Under the pieces are notes generated by a model. The model searched no databases, was not told the origin of the DNA, and saw only the letters and a list, made by a program, of their open reading frames with translations. Positions 23,582-24,242 of a stretch of 24,242 bases of DNA are shown here, one piece after another (within the stretch, counting starts at the first letter, position 1; every line of letters begins with the position of its first letter). Both the position numbers and the translations under genes were made by a program. This DNA comes from an uncultured Lentisphaeria bacterium (lineage in GTDB: Bacteria; Verrucomicrobiota; Lentisphaeria; Victivallales; Victivallaceae), in contig CALABZ010000098.1 in NCBI GenBank assembly GCA_937888615.1, positions 1-24,242 on the forward strand. The letters are read 5' to 3'.

Positions 23582-23655
23582 GAGCCGCCACGAAACCAGA
23601 TGTAGTTTTGACGAGTTTTTCTGTTCCGAGACTGCAAATGGTTTTGTGGCTGCTC
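23582..23655. repeat. 17-bp inverted repeat with 40-base loop
   Basis: GAGCCGCCACGAAACCA (23582-23598) pairs with TGGTTTTGTGGCTGCTC (23639-23655) with one mismatch and one G-U pair. It lies in the AT-rich gap 23467-23686 just before a small gene. It is GC-richer than its surroundings and could be a short mobile palindrome, a structured leader RNA or a recombination site. The rest of that gap shows no gene. Confidence 0.5.
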
Positions 23656-23686
23656 AATAGTGAAATAATTATATAGGAAAGATAAA

Positions 23687-23989
23687 ATGAAAGCACAAAT
23701 GTTTAACACCAAATTGCTCATCAAATTTATTATTTCTGGAGAAGTTATTGCGATTGGTCTCTTTCTTATTTCACCTTGCTTTGATCTTGTAAGTAATGTA
23801 GTCAATTTATTACTAACTTCTTTTATTAAAAATGGCGGTCCTATTTTCAATAATTATATTTTGCTCTATATTTTTCTCTTTTTCTGCGCAATATTAACTG
23901 GAATAATATATGGAATAATTCTTTATTCAACTTATATTTTAATTCGGAAATCCAAGGGTGATTCCCCAGATCGGGGTCCGTCCCTATAA
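23687..23989 (+). CDS. Small membrane protein with repeat-derived C-terminus
   Basis: This 100-aa protein has two or three hydrophobic helices (about 10-28, 32-46 and 56-85, with IFLFFCAILTGIIYGIILYSTYIL). AGGAAAG five bases upstream supports the start. No family is recognised. The last eight residues (SPDRGPSL) and the stop are encoded by a GATCGGGGTCCGTCCC repeat, so the original 3' end was replaced or extended by repeat insertion. AT-rich composition, small size, membrane nature and a downstream repeat cluster match the candidate immunity gene at 22307, so it may be an orphan immunity gene or a decayed cassette. This is inference. Confidence 0.5.
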   Translation: MKAQMFNTKLLIKFIISGEVIAIGLFLISPCFDLVSNVVNLLLTSFIKNGGPIFNNYILLYIFLFFCAILTGIIYGIILYSTYILIRKSKGDSPDRGPSL

Positions 23990-24079
23990 ACTGCCAGATC
24001 GGGGTCTGTGCCAGATCGGGGTCTGTCCCTATAAAAAATAGTGCCAGATCGGGGTCCCAGATCGGGGTCTGTCCCTATA
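23967..24079. repeat. Second cluster of GATCGGGGTCTGTCCC repeats
   Basis: Full units start at 23967 (one base changed, GTCCG), 24012 and 24058; truncated units are at 23995 and 24045. As in the first cluster, it begins with GATTCCCC directly after a small AT-rich membrane-protein gene and leads into a miniature element. Confidence 0.85.
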
Positions 24080-24242
24080 AAAAATAGCATATGAGCTTGA
24101 AATAGCATGAAATAAGGATATTTTCTCTTCTTAAAATGATTTTTTGGTATATAAAAAATGAATTTAAGGAGAGAGTGAAATGCCAAGAAGAAGGCGAGGC
24201 TGGTTAAATGACACAAAAATATAGGGACAGACCCCAATATGA
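24058..24242 (+). mobile_element. RAYT-derived miniature element, copy 2
   Basis: This copy appears base-for-base identical to 23057-23241, displaced by exactly 1001 bp. The contig stops on the last matching base, as expected when an assembler cannot resolve a repeat. Ends and contents are as in copy 1. Confidence 0.7.
24180..24224 (+). pseudogene. Truncated RAYT transposase start (copy 2)
   Basis: This is identical to the 14-codon remnant at 23179-23223, with the same ribosome site and the same stop supplied by the terminal repeat. Confidence 0.6.

Noticed and set aside
22988..24237. Two minus-strand frames starting MGSVPIFLCHLTS
   Set aside because: Both lie inside the miniature elements, and their start and tail are translated repeat sequence. 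Such frames are common annotation artefacts of this repeat family.
22835..24242. CRISPR array
   Set aside because: Repeats are regular but spacers are short, AT-rich and repeated themselves, with units truncated and inverted. This fits the GGGGTCTGTCCC repeat family and not CRISPR.

Overview
The window reads as one complete assembled contig from a GC-rich bacterium. The first ten bases equal the end of an Illumina adapter, and the last base closes the second copy of a 185-bp repeat. A eukaryote-like (type 2) isoleucyl-tRNA synthetase, a LemA/DUF3137 pair, an RHS giant and many GGGGTCTGTCCC repeats with REP-associated transposase (RAYT) remnants point to the PVC group, most likely Lentisphaerota. 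That placement is inference from gene style, not a search result.

Region 1 (1-4666) is housekeeping, all on the + strand. It holds the 3' end of ribF, a membrane-anchored MerR-type HTH protein with a long coiled coil, a pteridine-reductase-like SDR and an EstA-like esterase, tightly packed as one probable operon. A lemA/DUF3137 operon follows with its own promoter.

Region 2 (4667-8136) is ileS with a 260-nt leader. The leader has a good promoter, an unannotated 36-codon ORF with four alternating Ile codons, a hairpin, a candidate antiterminator and an intrinsic terminator just before ileS. This is the layout of ribosome-mediated isoleucine attenuation.

Region 3 (8139-11617) is a phage-type recombination module: a three-gene minus-strand operon (65-aa basic protein, RecT-like annealing protein, and a RecE/DUF2800-like Fe-S nuclease-fold protein whose E-x-K motif is degenerate). 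It is divergent from a CI-like S24 repressor with two HTH-like segments. The 334-bp region between them carries repeated AGTTTAA/AGTTAAA sites.

Region 4 (11639-16209) is accessory: a seven-bladed RCC1 propeller gene, several unrecognised proteins (two with cysteine clusters) and a tandem pair of diverged 159-aa paralogues leading into the RHS gene. Intergenic regions here share a TTGACA motif.

Region 5 (16262-24242) is a 2004-aa RHS/YD-repeat protein. It switches abruptly to an AT-rich, unrecognised C-terminal tip, as polymorphic toxins do, and is followed by a small membrane-anchored candidate immunity protein. Beyond it lies a repeat-dense array containing two identical RAYT-derived miniature elements, a more diverged remnant and a second small membrane-protein gene whose 3' end is supplied by the repeat. 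This looks like a toxin/immunity cassette zone punctuated by recombinogenic repeats.
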